Shown here: positions 25,151 through 38,772 of the stretch, piece by piece | Layout of the letters: every line of letters begins with the position of its first letter | Position numbering within the stretch: position 1 is the first letter of the stretch | DNA from: Xiphophorus maculatus | Taxonomy: Eukaryota; Chordata; Actinopteri; Cyprinodontiformes; Poeciliidae | Assembly: GCF_002775205.1 (NCBI RefSeq) | Contig: NC_036453.1 | Coordinates: 6,723,103-6,787,102, forward strand | DNA: 64,000 nt | Direction of reading: 5' to 3' | The notes under the pieces: model-generated | Seen by the model: only the letters and a program-made list of their open reading frames with translations | Databases searched by the model: none | Told to the model about the DNA's origin: nothing | Made by a program: the position numbers and the translations under genes

Positions 25151-28100
25151 TTCGAGTCCGGCGCATGGATGACTGCGCGCAGGTTGAGGATTTCTCTAGT
25201 TTATTTCCTGCTGTGAATCTGTCCAACCCACAACTCGCTGTGACAAGATTTGGAGTGTTTTTTGTTTTGTGCTTCTTTTTCCTCCGAAAACATCTAAGAT
25301 TCTGATAGGAGTCATTTGTCCTTGATTACTGTGGATCCATAAACTACAATTCCCAATGAAGACAACAAAAAAAGCATTTCATTTGTTGAGTTTTAGAGTT
25401 TTGCTTTTTAATCAACATCCAAATTTAACCTAACTAAAGTTTTTTTAGAATTCATCTTCGGAGACAGAAAATCAAATTATCTCCTTTTAATCAGAGATCA
25501 TTCACTGACTCAGCCCACATGGCTTTTAAAGAATTTGTGACTTTAATAACTCCTCCTTGGTGCAACATGACCTTTTTTTAAACTCTTCCTACTGAGTGGA
25601 AGAGTTTTTTGTTTTTTTTTCCACTATAGAAGATTCCATTAAATTAGATTTTATGGTTTATGGAACTGGCTGGGTTAATCTGGTTATCCAGTAATGCAGG
25701 CTGTTTCAGATCAGGTGTTTCTACTCTGGGCAGTGGCTGTTTATTCCTCAACATATCTCAACAGCAAATCTAAAACAAACGATTCAAAAATGAGCTTTTC
25801 TTCTCTAATCATAGTATCTTTAAAACAGTGTGAGACTTCCATGGCAATGTTGTTTTAAATTAGGATAATCTAGAAAAATGAAGCATCCACAGAACTACTG
25901 CTGCCGGTAGACCGTGACGTCTTGATCACCTGGTTTGTAAGATTTACTTAGGATTTGGTTACAAAATAAATATTTTTGTGTAAACAGACCTAAACGAAGT
26001 CCCAATGTGTCTTCGTGCTGCTACTTTTCTCTTTTCTTAATGTTTTGCTTTAGAGTATATAAGTGGAGGTGGTTCATCTGAGAACCATCAGGTTTGGAAA
26101 TACAATTATTTAACTCGGCTCCTATTTTAATCACTTTCTTTTCTCTATTCAAGTTACATTTCTGTCCATTTAATTTCTGTTCTATTTCAAGCAAGTTTTA
26201 ACTTGCAACTGATAAAAGAAACACACCCAACATCAGTGAATTCACAAACAGACAGGTTGTACAGTGCAATCTTCACAATATCTTTAAGTGAAATAAAAAC
26301 ACAGATAAACATGTACTTTTATTTCAGAAAGAAATGTCAGCATGACATTCTGCTAGAAATCCACTACTGGAGCTTCATTAGTGGTGGGAGTAATGTTACT
26401 CTTATTACATTTAGTTTCAGCAACCAGCCACTGGCTTAAAGGTCAACTGTTCTAATGTCATGATAATTATCTGAAGGAGAAAAGAAACATTCATCACAAC
26501 TACCAGGTCAACTTAAACCTAACAGACCTCAGCCATCATCATGCAAGTTAAAGTTCAATTGCACCTCCAATCACACAATGGGCCAATGGGATAGAAATGT
26601 TATTTAGTAAAGGGTTTAATGCCTTTGCACAAAGAGGAGTGTCTTTTAGTTGGATCTAAACAAGAAGACCAAGGAGCCGTGGGTTACATGTTGTGACCCT
26701 GAAGAGAAGATACAGTAGGCTTTCAGTCTGAGAGAAATACTGTCAGGCTGCCAAAATAGGTCTGAAGTAAAAGTCTGCTTTATTTTTTTCATGTTTAAAA
26801 ATGTCTGTAATTTTACCCCCAAAAGGTTTATCATAGTTAGACACATATTTAAACTTTATTTGTCTCCCTCTCTGCTCCTTGTAGATTTTTCTGATGTTCG
26901 AGTTGAAGGCCAGCATGTAGCAGCGTGTGGGAAGAGTTGCTGAATGCCACAAGAGCAACAAGTTGGCAGACTATGGCACATTTCTGTCCTTGAGTTTCTT
27001 GAGCTTTTAGCACCCTCTGGTGGAAACTAGAGGAAATGTTTCTAATCTGGTGAACGACGAGATTAAAAAACTGGAGACTCTGATGCTGTAAAAGTGTTAT
27101 AAACTACTGTAGTTTGTAATGCTAATGTTTCTCTTATTTACTTAGCTCACAATGACTTAGCTTCTAATTCCAACTCTATATTTCCATCTATCCTTCTGAA
27201 TAAAATGAACTGTCCAGCAGCACAACTGAGATATTCTTATTTTAACTACAATTTAAAGAGGTGTAACTAGGAAATGTGTAACAAGTCTGTTGGAATCTGA
27301 AGCTCATGGTTGAAAGTCAGTTATGAAGAAAAAATGTCTGCAAATGTAGCTTAGAGGCTGCAAGTAGGGATTAGTGATGGCATTAAGATAATTATCTTTT
27401 CTATCAATATGTTTGGGTCTTTTACATTTCAACATGCATTTTTGCATCTACTCAATACTTGAAATTTTATCGAAATATTTCAAAAACAATGTGCATGTTT
27501 TAATAATTCAGAAATTCAAACTATTTGCGTTAAACAAGAATATAAATTTAAACATAGAAACTAACGCTGAAGAAAAATGAGCTGCCTTTCAATGTCACTG
27601 CATGGATCCTCTATGATATATTGCTTAAGCTTACTTTACTTTAAACCGATTAAAATAATTGGCCCAGTGTTGAACTGCTTTGGAAAATCTTCCTGTTAAA
27701 GGGAAGTTTTGCTATTTGGAAAGTCTGTCCTGTTTTGATATGAGTTTGACACTCCTGCTCTAGGGAGTAGAAATCTGGTTTTCATCATTTCATCCACATA
27801 TATTTGCTTGCCTACATCGCCCTCTGGCGGTAACGTAGATTAAAGCCTTTCGGTCTTAAAATAATCCTCTGCCTTTAAAATCTGGTGAACAGCAGACTCA
27901 AAGGTTTTAAAATGAGTAATGCAAATTTTATTGGAGTAATTTTAGTGCTCAACATAAATCCAGCAGCTTGGATATTGGATCGCCTTCAGTCTCCCTGGTC
28001 AATTCAATGTTTCTTCTTTGGACCGTTTCTGATGCTCCACAACAACGCGCCGACCCAGTCACCTAGTCATCACTGTTTGACTCATCAAATTCTCACATTT

Positions 28101-28169
28101 TCACATTTTTTCACAAGGACTTAAGACCAAGATGATGACCTGTTAACTTAAAAAAAATGACAAACAGCT

Positions 28170-28202
28170 AACCATTTTGACCTGTCAGTGGTCAAAATGG
28201 TT
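28170..28202. repeat. Perfect hairpin, 13-bp arms
   Basis: AACCATTTTGACC pairs exactly with GGTCAAAATGGTT across a 7-base loop. Confidence 0.88.
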
Positions 28203-28495
28203 TCCCACCCATACGAACAGCTCAATATGCAACTTTAAAACACAGTCATAATCAAACGAACATCAAAAATAAGAAAAGTCATTACAAGTCAGTAAAATAT
28301 GCAGTAAAAATGAAATTTTATCACAGTTTGAAAAACATGATTTATTAGAGAACTGCTAAAAAGTACAGGTTCATGAGACTCTGTTATCAAATCATAAATT
28401 ATATAGACAATCTGACAATTTCACAGTGTTGGATGTAAAACCAAAGTTTAAGGTAAAGACTAACCTGTATTTGAGTAACTTTACTTTATAAACTG

Positions 28496-28501
28496 TTTAT
28501 T
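28496..28501 (-). terminator. Candidate polyadenylation signal of gene C
   Basis: AATAAA on the minus strand about 215 nt downstream of the gene C stop codon. Confidence 0.4.
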
Positions 28502-28715
28502 CTGCTACATCATTTTCAGTTTATCAGCACTATCGACTGTGGCTGAAGTATTAATGGAGAGAAATGGTAACAGTGATGCACAGTAGAGAACGGTGCAGGT
28601 ATTGGTACGGTATGTTAATAGTGTTCATGGAAATGTTGGACAAAGAATCATTTAAAATGTTTTTCTGTTTGGTTTCCCACATCAGATGGATTTTTTCATT
28701 CTGCACTCCTGGACT

Positions 28716-31700
28716 TCATGGCTGCTGATTGATTTGATGGCTGCTCCTTCTGACCAGAGACGTTTCTTCTGCAGCTTTTTCCTCATCTTTAGTGTTTGGT
28801 GTCTTTTGACAACATCTGGAGAAACATAAAAACGTAAGTGGTCATCTCGCCCATGACCAGTTTCAGCACATCTGCATCCGTCATACACATGTTGCCAATT
28901 TATCTACATGAAGCATTTGAAGGAGCGACTCCATTACCTGAGCTTTTTTTGAAGGCATAATTCTATTAGCTTTTGTACATTTCCGAAATCAAAGAAAATA
29001 AAAAAAAATACTGCACCAAGTAATCTGGTGTTTACCAAGGTAAAGCAGTTTTTTAATGATCCTAACTGACCTAAAACTGAAAAGGTTCAAGTTCCATAAA
29101 AGAGAAAAACAAACATTTATGTTCAGAGTGTGTAAATGTCTGGTTTTAACTGTAGATGTCACATTTTAAACAGCTGCAGTTCTCTTCCTATCCTTCATGT
29201 TGCCAGCTAATGCTATGCTCAATTTATATGTATATTGACAAAAATAATGAAAGAAAAACATACTTTACAGCACAAAAACACTTTCAAAATCACAAATATG
29301 CTTTTTGCTGAGGATTGTCAACTTGATTATTCATTATGCTAAAGTTAGTTTCTGTTCCTGCTCGGTCCAGTTTTACAGTTAGAGCTCCAACATGATGAGT
29401 GTCAGGTTGATGACTGAACATTGTGTTTCACCTTAGAATACAGACAAAATACTTTGAATAATTAAACCCCATTTATCCTGCGCCAGCTCAACAAGCCATC
29501 AAATGTATTTTCCTTTTTCTGAAAAATATAAGTAAATCTTTGTAATATTATTCCAAGATCAGGCTTGTAAAATATTTAAAATGAATGAAATGTCATTTGG
29601 CCAGAGGCCTGGAGGGTCAGTCTTACCCAGGGAACTGCTGCATGTGACTGATTGTGTCCGGCAGCGGCATTCCAAAGCTCTCAGGCAGCAGGAGGCTCAG
29701 CAACCCCGCCACAGCGGTCAGGCTTCCCATTAGGATGTAAGGCAGGGAGACCGAATAGGTTCCTGTGTCGCAACATCAAACGGAGGAGAAAGGATGGTGA
29801 AAAACAACCTTGTCTACAATCAATGGACTGCTCAGCTGCTGTAAACCACAAGACAAACAAAGTCAGACAATTACAGAGAGTTTTTGTCTCCAAGTGACTG
29901 GTTGATGGTGTATTTCTGCCTTGGGCTCTACTTGGTTGTAAAATGTAGTTTCCTCCTCGATTACAAAGATCTTAAAGCACAGCAGGTGGCGTTACACAGA
30001 TAAGTCCTCAATTCTAGGACCCCGTATTTATTTCCATCCATTATCTACACCTGCTTATCCCTGTAGGGTCAGTAAAGCTGGTGGCCATATCCAGGGATAG
30101 ACACACACACTCACCCCTATGGGTGGGTATCTTACACACCAAAATTACCCTAACATGTTTGTGGGCTGTGGAGCTAAAGCGTTAGCACCCTATAAAAACC
30201 ACAGTATAAATGTGAAGAAAATGCAAATTCCCCACAGAAACCAAACCACAATCTGAGTTTATGTCCTTCTTTCTGCAGGAGGTCTGGAGATTTAGTTTTA
30301 CCTCTCTGACTTTCTGCTGACTGAATGGTGATGAGTGTCAGGACCTTGGGCTGTTTTTGGATTTTGGGCTTATAGTTTTGATTATTATCTGTTTGCTTTA
30401 TTTTCCTTGTGTCTGTTTTACTTTAGTTCAGTCTTTCAGTCTTCATTTTTCTAGTTAGATTTAGTTTATTTATTCCTTCTGCTCAGTTATTCTTTGTTTC
30501 AGTTAGATTTGTTTTTCTAGTTCCCATTTGTTTATCTTCCTCGCCCCTTGTGCCTTCCTCTCCCCCCCCCAGCCTGCCTTCTGCACTGCAAAAATACAAA
30601 ACGTTACCAAGTAATTTGGTCTAGTTTCTAGTGTAAATATCTTAGTGCACTTGCAATAAAACAAAACTTACTTACAAGTAACTTTTTAAGCAAGTTATAA
30701 GAGCTTGTTTTAAGTCAATATTTCCTTAATATGATTGAAATATCTCTAGTTCCATTGGCAGATTATTTCACCAAATTCATTTTTTCTATGTTACAAGTGA
30801 AATAATCTACCAATGGAACTAGAACTTTTTTGTTAATATTAAGGAATTATTCACTTAAAACTAGTGCCTAAATCTAGCTTAAGTTATTTGTAAGTTCGTT
30901 TTGTCTTTTTTCAATGTACTAAGATATTTGAAGTAAAAAATCAGAACAAAATATTTGGTAAGATTATTTTTTTTGAAGTGTGCTCTCTCCCCTCACACCT
31001 GCAACCTTTAGCCAATCAGCTCAGGTCTATTGTTCCAGCATTCTCCCTCCCAGTACTTGGCCACCTCTCTCTCACCCACTCCTGTTCCCTGGATCCCTGC
31101 AGTCTCCTCCCAGTTTTTTGTACGTTTTTTGTATTTTCAATTAAAACTCTTTTTCTTTATCTCCTGGTTGTTGACTTGCATGTAGTTAAACTTGGGTTAT
31201 CATCCAACCTTTGTTATCACTGTTCCACTTGTTCTACAAAACGTTTTAACAATTTCTCTGACTGCAGTTGTAGGAAAGTTCAAACTCCCAGGTTTTCACT
31301 TGCTCTCATTTCATGACTGAAGAACATAAACACACATTTGGTTTACGTAAATACCAAGTTTTTATTTTCCTATTTTGAAGAGTGCCTTTATGCCACATAG
31401 TCATGGCCAAGGAACACAAAGTTGAATGTTGCTACTTAAAACTACAGCTAAAAACATATTTATTCAAAGGCCTTTTAACATGTTGACACCTGAAAATACT
31501 CCTAAAACTGGACGGGTGTTTTAAAATAAGAAACCAACACTAAGACAACTAGAGAGATCAGGAGAAAAATCATAAAAACTTAAAGTGCAATCACTTGAAC
31601 TGACCACTATATTAATACATTTATCAGTTCTTAACTCATTAACCTAATGAAGCAAAAGAAGATGACAGACTTACGTAAATAGATGAAAAATGGAGCAATA

Positions 31701-34700
31701 ATGCTGCCTATCCTGGAGGCCATGGAGCAGGCGCCGACAGCCGTGTTCCTCAGCACAGTGGGGTACAGCTCTGCTGTGTAGGCGTACACAACGGCAAAGG
31801 CAGTGGACACCGCAAACTTCCCCAACATCTCAAACGTTATGGACAGAGCAGCTAAGTCTACAGCAAATAAAACATGAATTTAATTAGTTTATACAACAAA
31901 ATATGATAAAACTGTGTAAACAGTAATTTCATACGTGCTGGTATGAGCTGTATGATGAGTAGAAACAACCCTCCTGAGGAGAGTGATGAGAAAACACTCA
32001 TTCGTCTGGAGCACCAGCGAAACATAACCCAGGACAGAACGTAGGCTGGCATCTCCATCAGGGCGGACAGGAAGCAGTTGAAGTAGGAGTTTCCGTTGAG
32101 GTTCGCCGTGTTCAGGGAAAGGGCAAAGTAGGCGATGGTGATGGTGTTCCTGAAGCATAAATCCAAAAATATTAAATCTTTGTGTTAGAATATTTTAGTC
32201 AGAATATTAACTTTATATTTGTTGAATGCATAATTGCATTTTAAACTAACTGTAAAGTTTCCACCTCAAGCTGCTTTTTTTATTTTCTACATTAGAAATA
32301 TTTATTCATTCCAACAAATGATGTGGTTGTAAGACAACCACATCTTATACATTATTATGTTATAATTACAAAGTTCTACTTAAATCATTTCATATTTTTA
32401 CAAATCGTAAACATAAAAAAGTCTTTGTTATGCTTTATTTTAGGTAAAAAAGTCCTGTATTTGTAAAAACTATTCCAAGAAAACTTGTAGTTTGAAACAT
32501 TGTTCCTTGTAATAGTTAAAAAAATCAAACTGCACTTGTTGTTCCACTCAGGACACACAGTGCATCCTGCTGTGTTTTTGCATAAATCCTGGTTTCCATC
32601 ATAGCGGTCGCTGCACAGAACTCGACGTGTCTTTGATGTTCACAAAAAAGCTCTGAAATTTACTTTACATGACACATGAACAAAAGGTGACACATGGAAG
32701 GACTGTGTGTGTACTGCATGTGCAGAACTGTATCTAATCAAAGTGTGTGCTTGTGTGTATCTAACTGTAGTGTGTGTGTATGTGTGTGTGTGGAATGTGG
32801 AGGCCCACTGGGACTGCATGGACTCACCAGATCACCCACAGCGTGATCGAGATCCAGCAGATGTTTGGAGAACGGAGCAGGTCACAGATGTTGCAGGGCC
32901 TCCTCTCCTCAGTCTTCACTCTGTTCTGCGGAGCAGCGGAGCATGAAGAACAACAACAGACGTCTAATTAACAAGCTGAGACATCAGCCAAGAGGTACCG
33001 TAATGACACTGAGGCTTTTGAGTTTGCTCCCACTTGCTGAGGGAACTTGTAGTTTCTACCAACTTTGTACATCCAGAGATGGAAACCTTTTTTTTCTGCA
33101 GTCAGTTGTGAAAAGCATGCTTTCATCCTTGCCACTGATTCTCCAATTCATTTTAATCTGGGCTTTGACTGGGCCCTTTTACTACTAAATAATGCAGTGA
33201 TCAGCATCTTTACATTGTTGGTCTACCTATAATTGTCAGAACTCTAAACTTCTTTGTTGGATTGGAAAATTGTCTCCTATTCAGCTTCATCTGTCCAAGC
33301 ATAAAATCTGACCCATTTTAAAAAAGCAACCCCACAGGATGATGTTGCCATTACCATGTTTCCAGTGGGGATGTTTTTTGTTTGTTTCCAGGTTATCGTT
33401 ACTTTGCTTTCCAGATTTTCTTCATTTGACCAGATTGTTTTCTTCAGCCGTGTTCTTTAAGGTTTCTTACTCTTCACATTTATCCACTGGTTTTTGTGGT
33501 TATAATGTTTTCAAGGCAAGTTGAAAATGTTATGGTGCATGTACTGTATATTTGCAAGAGAGGAATCCAAATGTAGAGGGAAAAACTGCAAGGAGTTGTA
33601 TCCCTTTATTATTTCCTATCTTGGAACAATTAAACTGCAAAATAAGTTGTAATATGTATCAAAATAATAATATTCCTTTAACAATAAGAAGCTAATTCCT
33701 GAATATATTTTGCTTCCAAGAACACACAAAAACTGAAAATTGAAAAATATATCTATATTTACATCCACTCACAACTAATCTAAGTAGTTTCATTTATGAT
33801 ACTCCAGAGGCTGTTTCTTTACAGTTTAATTATAGCAATTATTTGATTAAAACATTTTGAAAAATTGACAAATTTGTCTTTACAAAATATTTAGGCTGTA
33901 GGAAACTGCAGTAAATGTTTAAATTTCTCTAATGAAGGATGTTCTCACCTGTAAAGAGCTAAAGATGACTGTTGGAGGCTCAATGTTGTTCATTTCAGCT
34001 GCATTTCTCAGTATGGCCTCGGCTTCTTCTGTTCTTCCTTGAGAGAGCAACCATCGAGGAGACTCTGGAATGAACCTGCAACAAAGTCAACAAGAAAAAA
34101 GCTAAATTATTTTAGAGAATAGTGATGAATCTAAATCAATCTGAGCACATAATGAAATGCAAGAGAATGTATTTCAGAGCCTGATGCAGCAGACCGGTTC
34201 TGATCACCGGTTCTGATCACATAAACACACTCACTGCTCTACAGAAACAGGTTCATAGACTTCAGTTATGGAGAGATTTTTGTTCTGTTTGTTTTACATT
34301 ACAAATCACATTGATCTTTCTTTTTTCAAGGTTTTTCCAACAGATGACTCTAGTAATATTTGCAGTATCATCTGACCAAAGTCAGTTTGGCAAACGTGGC
34401 TCAAATGTTTCCATAAACACTGAAATAATGTTTTCATGACCCTTATACCCTCATACAGACTAACCGTTTTTAGAAATGAGACTGTAAACCTATAACATTG
34501 GATGCTTTGCTTTCTTAATCCAACAAGTAAAAACACTTGAAAGGACAAAGCCAACATTGTAAAACATCCTGAAAATCTTTACTTTTACAGTGCTTTGCAA
34601 ATGTATTCTGACGCCTAGAATCTCTTTTTGCATTTAGATGATGCAACCTCAAACCAAAACCATCTTCCAGTAAAAGTCTAAAGTGTTGAGTGCATTTTCA

Positions 34701-37700
34701 TACAACCTCTTTTCATCTGACACCCCTAAATAAAATCCAGTGCAGAAGTGAAATAACTAGCTGATGTAGCGCCTCTGTGTGTCATTTAATTTCAGTATAA
34801 GTGATATTGAATTTATTACTTATTCCACAAATGGCAAACCAGCTGAAAACCGTTGATGTGTTCAGTACTTATCTTACCTACTGTCACGTTTGAACAGCAT
34901 ATGGTGTACTGTTCAAACACCATGTGCTGAAATGGATCACTAATGATCTGAAACGGAGAATGATGCAACCGCAAACACATCAAGACCAATTTCTTATCTG
35001 AGCTGAGATCTGTACCTCAGGCAGATTAATCTTCTGACAGAAAATGTCATGCCTTCCAAAAATGTCTTTGAAGTGTGCAAAGAAAGCTAAAATAAGTGAA
35101 ATTGGCAGTCAGCAACAAACCATGCAGATGACACGGCAAACGCATGAAAAACGTTGCTTTGGTCAGATAATACCAAAAGGAATTCTTCTGGCAAACATTC
35201 AAAAAAAAAAAAACCAGCAATCCACATGACTAAAAGAGCATCACTATCAGGAAACATGGTGGAAGCCGTGTCATGCTGCGGGGAGGCTGGTCAGTTGATT
35301 GAAAGATGGATTGCAAAAGACTTGAAACTGGAGCAGATATTCACATAGCATTAACTGAGCAACAAAACATTTTTATGAGTTAAAGTAACCCAAAGTCCTG
35401 ACCTAAATACATTTGAAGATATGTGGCAAAAGTTGAAAACTAATATTCACAAATGCTCGACTAATGGAGTGACTTTTTTACAAAGAATAATGCAGAAGGA
35501 CGTCAGTTACTAGACATTCAAACCTAGTAGAGGCAAAACAAAGAGACTCGTAGCTGCAGAAACTGGTTCTACAAGGTTTTCTCTTAGTGGGGCTGAGTAC
35601 ATGTACACACCACATTTTCAGATTTTATTTTTAAAGAAAATCCCAAAAGAATAAACTGACACTTGATGAAAAAAAATTAAAGATATAAATACAATTGTGT
35701 GGCACTGTAAATGAATAAAAGGTTCAAATCTAATCTATTTTTTTAGTTTAAGTATTCACAATTAGTTCTTTTACTAACTACATAATTTATTTCAAAAGGA
35801 AAATCTGTTGAACATAAGACATTGTAAAAAAACTAATAAAGATAATTGATTGTTGCTCCAGATAGGACTGATCCAGTAGCTTATCATTATCAACGCATGA
35901 ATGGAAATTACAGATTTTATGTAAAGCATCTTTAATTGTGCTAGTAAAGCATCATTTCAGAAAAAAATAAAGGCATTGTAATTAAATTATCAAACTCAAA
36001 CTATGGAAAGAATTGGACACAGACATGGCAACATACACCCTCCTACCACCAGAGAGGCATACACAGGCCGCTGGGTAGCATCAGGGCCAGCAGCAGCATC
36101 CTCCAGTCAGTGATGAAGAACGCAAACAGCGGCAGAAGCATGTAGCCCACACCAAAGAACAGACTGACCGCAGCCGTGGAGAAAACTGTCCGGATACGAG
36201 GGCCCAGAACCTCCATTCCTTAAAGCAAAGTCATAACAGACAAATTTAAGTCACGTTCGTTAAACTGGTTTTAAGTAATAATGAATAATGTGAAAATATT
36301 TGAGCTGATTTACCTAAAACAAATGCAACAATATAATTTGAAACTTGGCCCATCCCCACGATAAAATACAAAGCACAGAAAACCATCCAGCTTGGAGAGA
36401 ACACTTGAATGAATCTGGAAACCGCCTGCAGGGCTATGGTGGCAAACATCACGATTTTCCTCCCAAACCTGAAATTAACATTTAGGATAAATTAATTGGA
36501 AAGTAAACGGATTGTATAAAGTGAGGACATGACAAAAAGTCAGTCACTCGAGTTCATAATAGCTTGATTATTCCTACTATTTGGAGCAGTGTTAAGAGGA
36601 ATTGGCTCATTTTTAAAATGTGAGAAGACATTAAGTGCATAAATAAATTGACTCTCAAAACACATTTTCAACTGTAGACATGAAAACTAAGTGAAAATAA
36701 AGTAGAATTTGTACTAACTGCACAAACAGATTTTCTTCTAATGTGTATTTTTGTGAAGCTAAATAAACTTTCCATTAATATCCTCACAATAAGAAGATTG
36801 ACTTTTAAACTGTGATGGGTTGAATGTTTTAGGTATCCTGTTATAAGCCTCTTGCAGTAGTTTGCTTGGATTTTGCTCCATTCATTAAAACAAAACTGGT
36901 GTAACTCAGGTTTGTACACAACGCCTTGCTCACATATTAAACTCATTTGCAAAATGTCTCTAGGATCTTCCCACTTCGCTTAAATCTTTCAACATTTGTC
37001 AGGGACGGATATATGCTTTCTGAAACGAGTTAGTTACTTTAAATTGTTACTCGTTTTACTGTGAAAAATACTCTAACAGTTTCAGGCACCTACTTCACAA
37101 TCCTGCTGTTTGGGGATTTATCTTCAACACCCATCATGCTCATATCTGGGACACGGAACCCATTGTTTTCTGAATAAGGAATATTTCTAATCTGTTGTAT
37201 TTCCTGAACTGAATGATTTCTGCTGTTTATATCAAAAGATCTGGACTTGTGGAGGTTCACTCTGCTCTTGGTGAAATCTTATTTGATTTATCTGATCTGT
37301 TCATGATCAGGGAAGCACCTCTACAGGTATGCTTAACCGTCTTTTCCACGTCGTTCTGAAACCTGAACACTTCACTCAGACGATCTTAGTCATGTTGGGC
37401 TAAGATTTGACCCGGGTGTTTTATTGTTGAAAGTTTGTGACTGATTGACAGAACAGCATTGTCTTGAGTCTTGGGTAAACTTGTGAACAATGATTATCTT
37501 AGTCAAAGGTTAAACCTAATGATCAGGTTTTCCTGAGTACTGAGGACTTTTCCTTACAATCTAACCTGATGGGTCCAATTTTGACAATTTCTACAATTTT
37601 CTAAAACATAAGAGGGGAAAAATAAGCTGTAGGTAATTTAATAAAGTCAAAAAAATCTTACTGTGTGTAGTGAGTTAATGCATTTATAGACCAAATATGG

Positions 37701-38772
37701 GCATTAAGATTTCGTGCATTTAACAAACAGGACTGACCAGAGCCAGTCAAAGAAATATTGTCTGTTTTGAGTTATTGTTTTTTTAGTTATTATTTATGTG
37801 AGTGCATCAGATTCCTTCTGCATTCATGGAGAACTTGTAGGATACAAAATGATTCATGCTGCCATCTTTCTCTAAAACTACAAACAGGTCCACCACCTGT
37901 CAGAGAGTTGTCCAGAAATTAAAGAGCCAGTGAAAACACCACAGAAGAAGATGGAAGACGTCAGTGGGCTCTTCCAACTTTCATCACACACTAGGTTCCA
38001 CTGCATAGGACAGGAAAATACACAAAATGTGGAAACAAGCAGCATAGATTAGATCAGGAAATCGTGCACAGATAAAATACACATTAAGGAAAAAAAAAGT
38101 AGGTTTCATAAAAATTATAGTTTTAAAATGCATCACACACAAATATTTGTCAAATGTAGCTAAAAAGTTTTAACTTTGGGGAATATTATTTACAAAACTA
38201 TCATCATTTTTTAACCATACTAATAAAATTGGATTTCCATATGTAACCTCATTATAAGGTTAAGTAATTTGGTAATTTTCTATTAGACTGTTATCTTCAC
38301 TGGCATCAGCAGCATCATCCGATGAGTCAGAAGCTGAACCCACCTCAGAGACAATAGTAGATGTATACACGCTGTGGTCAAACTCCCATCCGTCCAGGCA
38401 GCTTTCTTTGGGCACATTAGACAGATTAACGTCTAATGGTAGCAAACCTCTCTCCGAGTATTTCAACAAATTCTCCATTTTGTATCTGGAGCACTTGCTG
38501 GGCACCAAAGCGCCGTTGCGGCTCGCATCCTCCTCCAGCGGGATGCTGCTGTTCCTCCACGCCGCGCTGAGGTTCAGGTGCGCGGGCAGCGCGCAGCGGT
38601 GATCCGGCGTGTCGGCCAGAAACACGATGGAGAAGGCGGTGAGTCCATTAGGGACGACGCTCAGGCTGAGGAGGAAAAAGACCCGCCGCTGGAAAGCTCC
38701 CCATTCTCCCAGGAAGGAGGTCGCCGCCTCGTAATCAGTGACTTTGTTGGCGGCGGAAGAATCCGGTGGCAT
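28716..38772 (-). CDS. slc22a4/5-like: Organic cation/carnitine transporter (OCTN subclade), gene C
   Basis: SLC22 transporter of 572 aa and tandem paralogue of gene B. Exons 5' to 3' on the minus strand: 38344-38772, 37897-38000, 36314-36468, 36047-36218, 33949-34075, 32828-32925, 31935-32149, 31675-31857, 29627-29762, 28716-28815. The start is MPPDSSA, matching MPAATSD of B and with A at -3; the longer open frame upstream has only a TTG. Motifs: [36 protein letters not shown] sites, [72 protein letters not shown]. Compared with B, the second half of exon 1 and exon 8 are nearly identical while exon 3 matches at only about 34 of 52 residues. All donors are GT. The C-terminal tail (32 residues after the exon junction) is acidic/basic and ends NQQP. 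Carnitine or organic cation uptake is inferred from family only. Confidence 0.93.
30035..30240 (+). mobile_element. SINE/LINE-like fragment in intron 9 of gene C
   Basis: CCATCCATTATCTACACCTG followed by CTTATCCCTGTAGGGTC, then a run with ACACACACTCACCCCTATGGG and GTTTGTGGGCTGTG, is a typical fish repeat consensus. A shorter related piece occurs at about 41455-41510. Confidence 0.6.
30330..31170 (+). mobile_element. Interspersed repeat, copy 2, split by a MITE
   Basis: Left part (30340-30583) has the TTTAGTTCAGT and TTAGTTTATTTATTCC blocks and the CCCTTGTGCCTTCC stretch of copy 1. Right part (30981-31170) resumes with CTCACACCTGCAACC and CAGCTCAGG. The 397-bp insert between them is absent from copy 1. 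Confidence 0.55.
30584..30980. mobile_element. Foldback MITE, hAT-like ends
   Basis: Begins CACTGCAAAAA and ends TTTTTTGAAGTG, an imperfect inverted terminus of the hAT non-autonomous type. The inner part is a long foldback: AGTTCCATTGGCAGATTATT is mirrored by a near-perfect reverse complement about 40 bp later. A clean 8-bp target duplication was not visible. Confidence 0.65.
32320..32344. repeat. Perfect hairpin, 11-bp arms
   Basis: GATGTGGTTGT, a 3-base loop AAG, then ACAACCACATC. It lies in intron 6 of gene C. Confidence 0.85.
33070..33640. mobile_element. Tc1-like transposon remnant
   Basis: Phrases such as TTAATCTGGGCTTTGACTGGG and CCCACAGGATGATGTTGCC with CCATGTTTCCAGTGGGGATG are recurring internal sequence of fish Tc1 elements. 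No intact transposase frame remains. Confidence 0.6.
34586..35709. pseudogene. Near full-length decayed Tc1-like transposon
   Basis: Bounded by TACAGTGCTTTGCAAATGTATTC on the left and GTGGCACTGTA on the right, i.e. short inverted TACAGTGC ends flanking 1124 bp. The interior has Tc1 landmarks in order: TTGCTTTGGTCAGATAATACC, then CATGGTGGAAGCCGTGTCATGCTG, then CCCAAAGTCCTGACC. The transposase frame is broken by stops and frameshifts. It lies in intron 4 of gene C. Confidence 0.75.

Larger units (their letters stand above)
25151..28715. other. Intergenic region between tandem genes B and C
   Basis: About 3.6 kb that should contain the promoter of B (right of 25150) and the 3' end of C. No coding exon was recognised. 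Visible content is limited to AT-rich sequence, a hairpin at 28170-28202 and short pieces that look like old repeat ends (around 27000 and 27740). No CpG-rich promoter is apparent. Confidence 0.5.
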
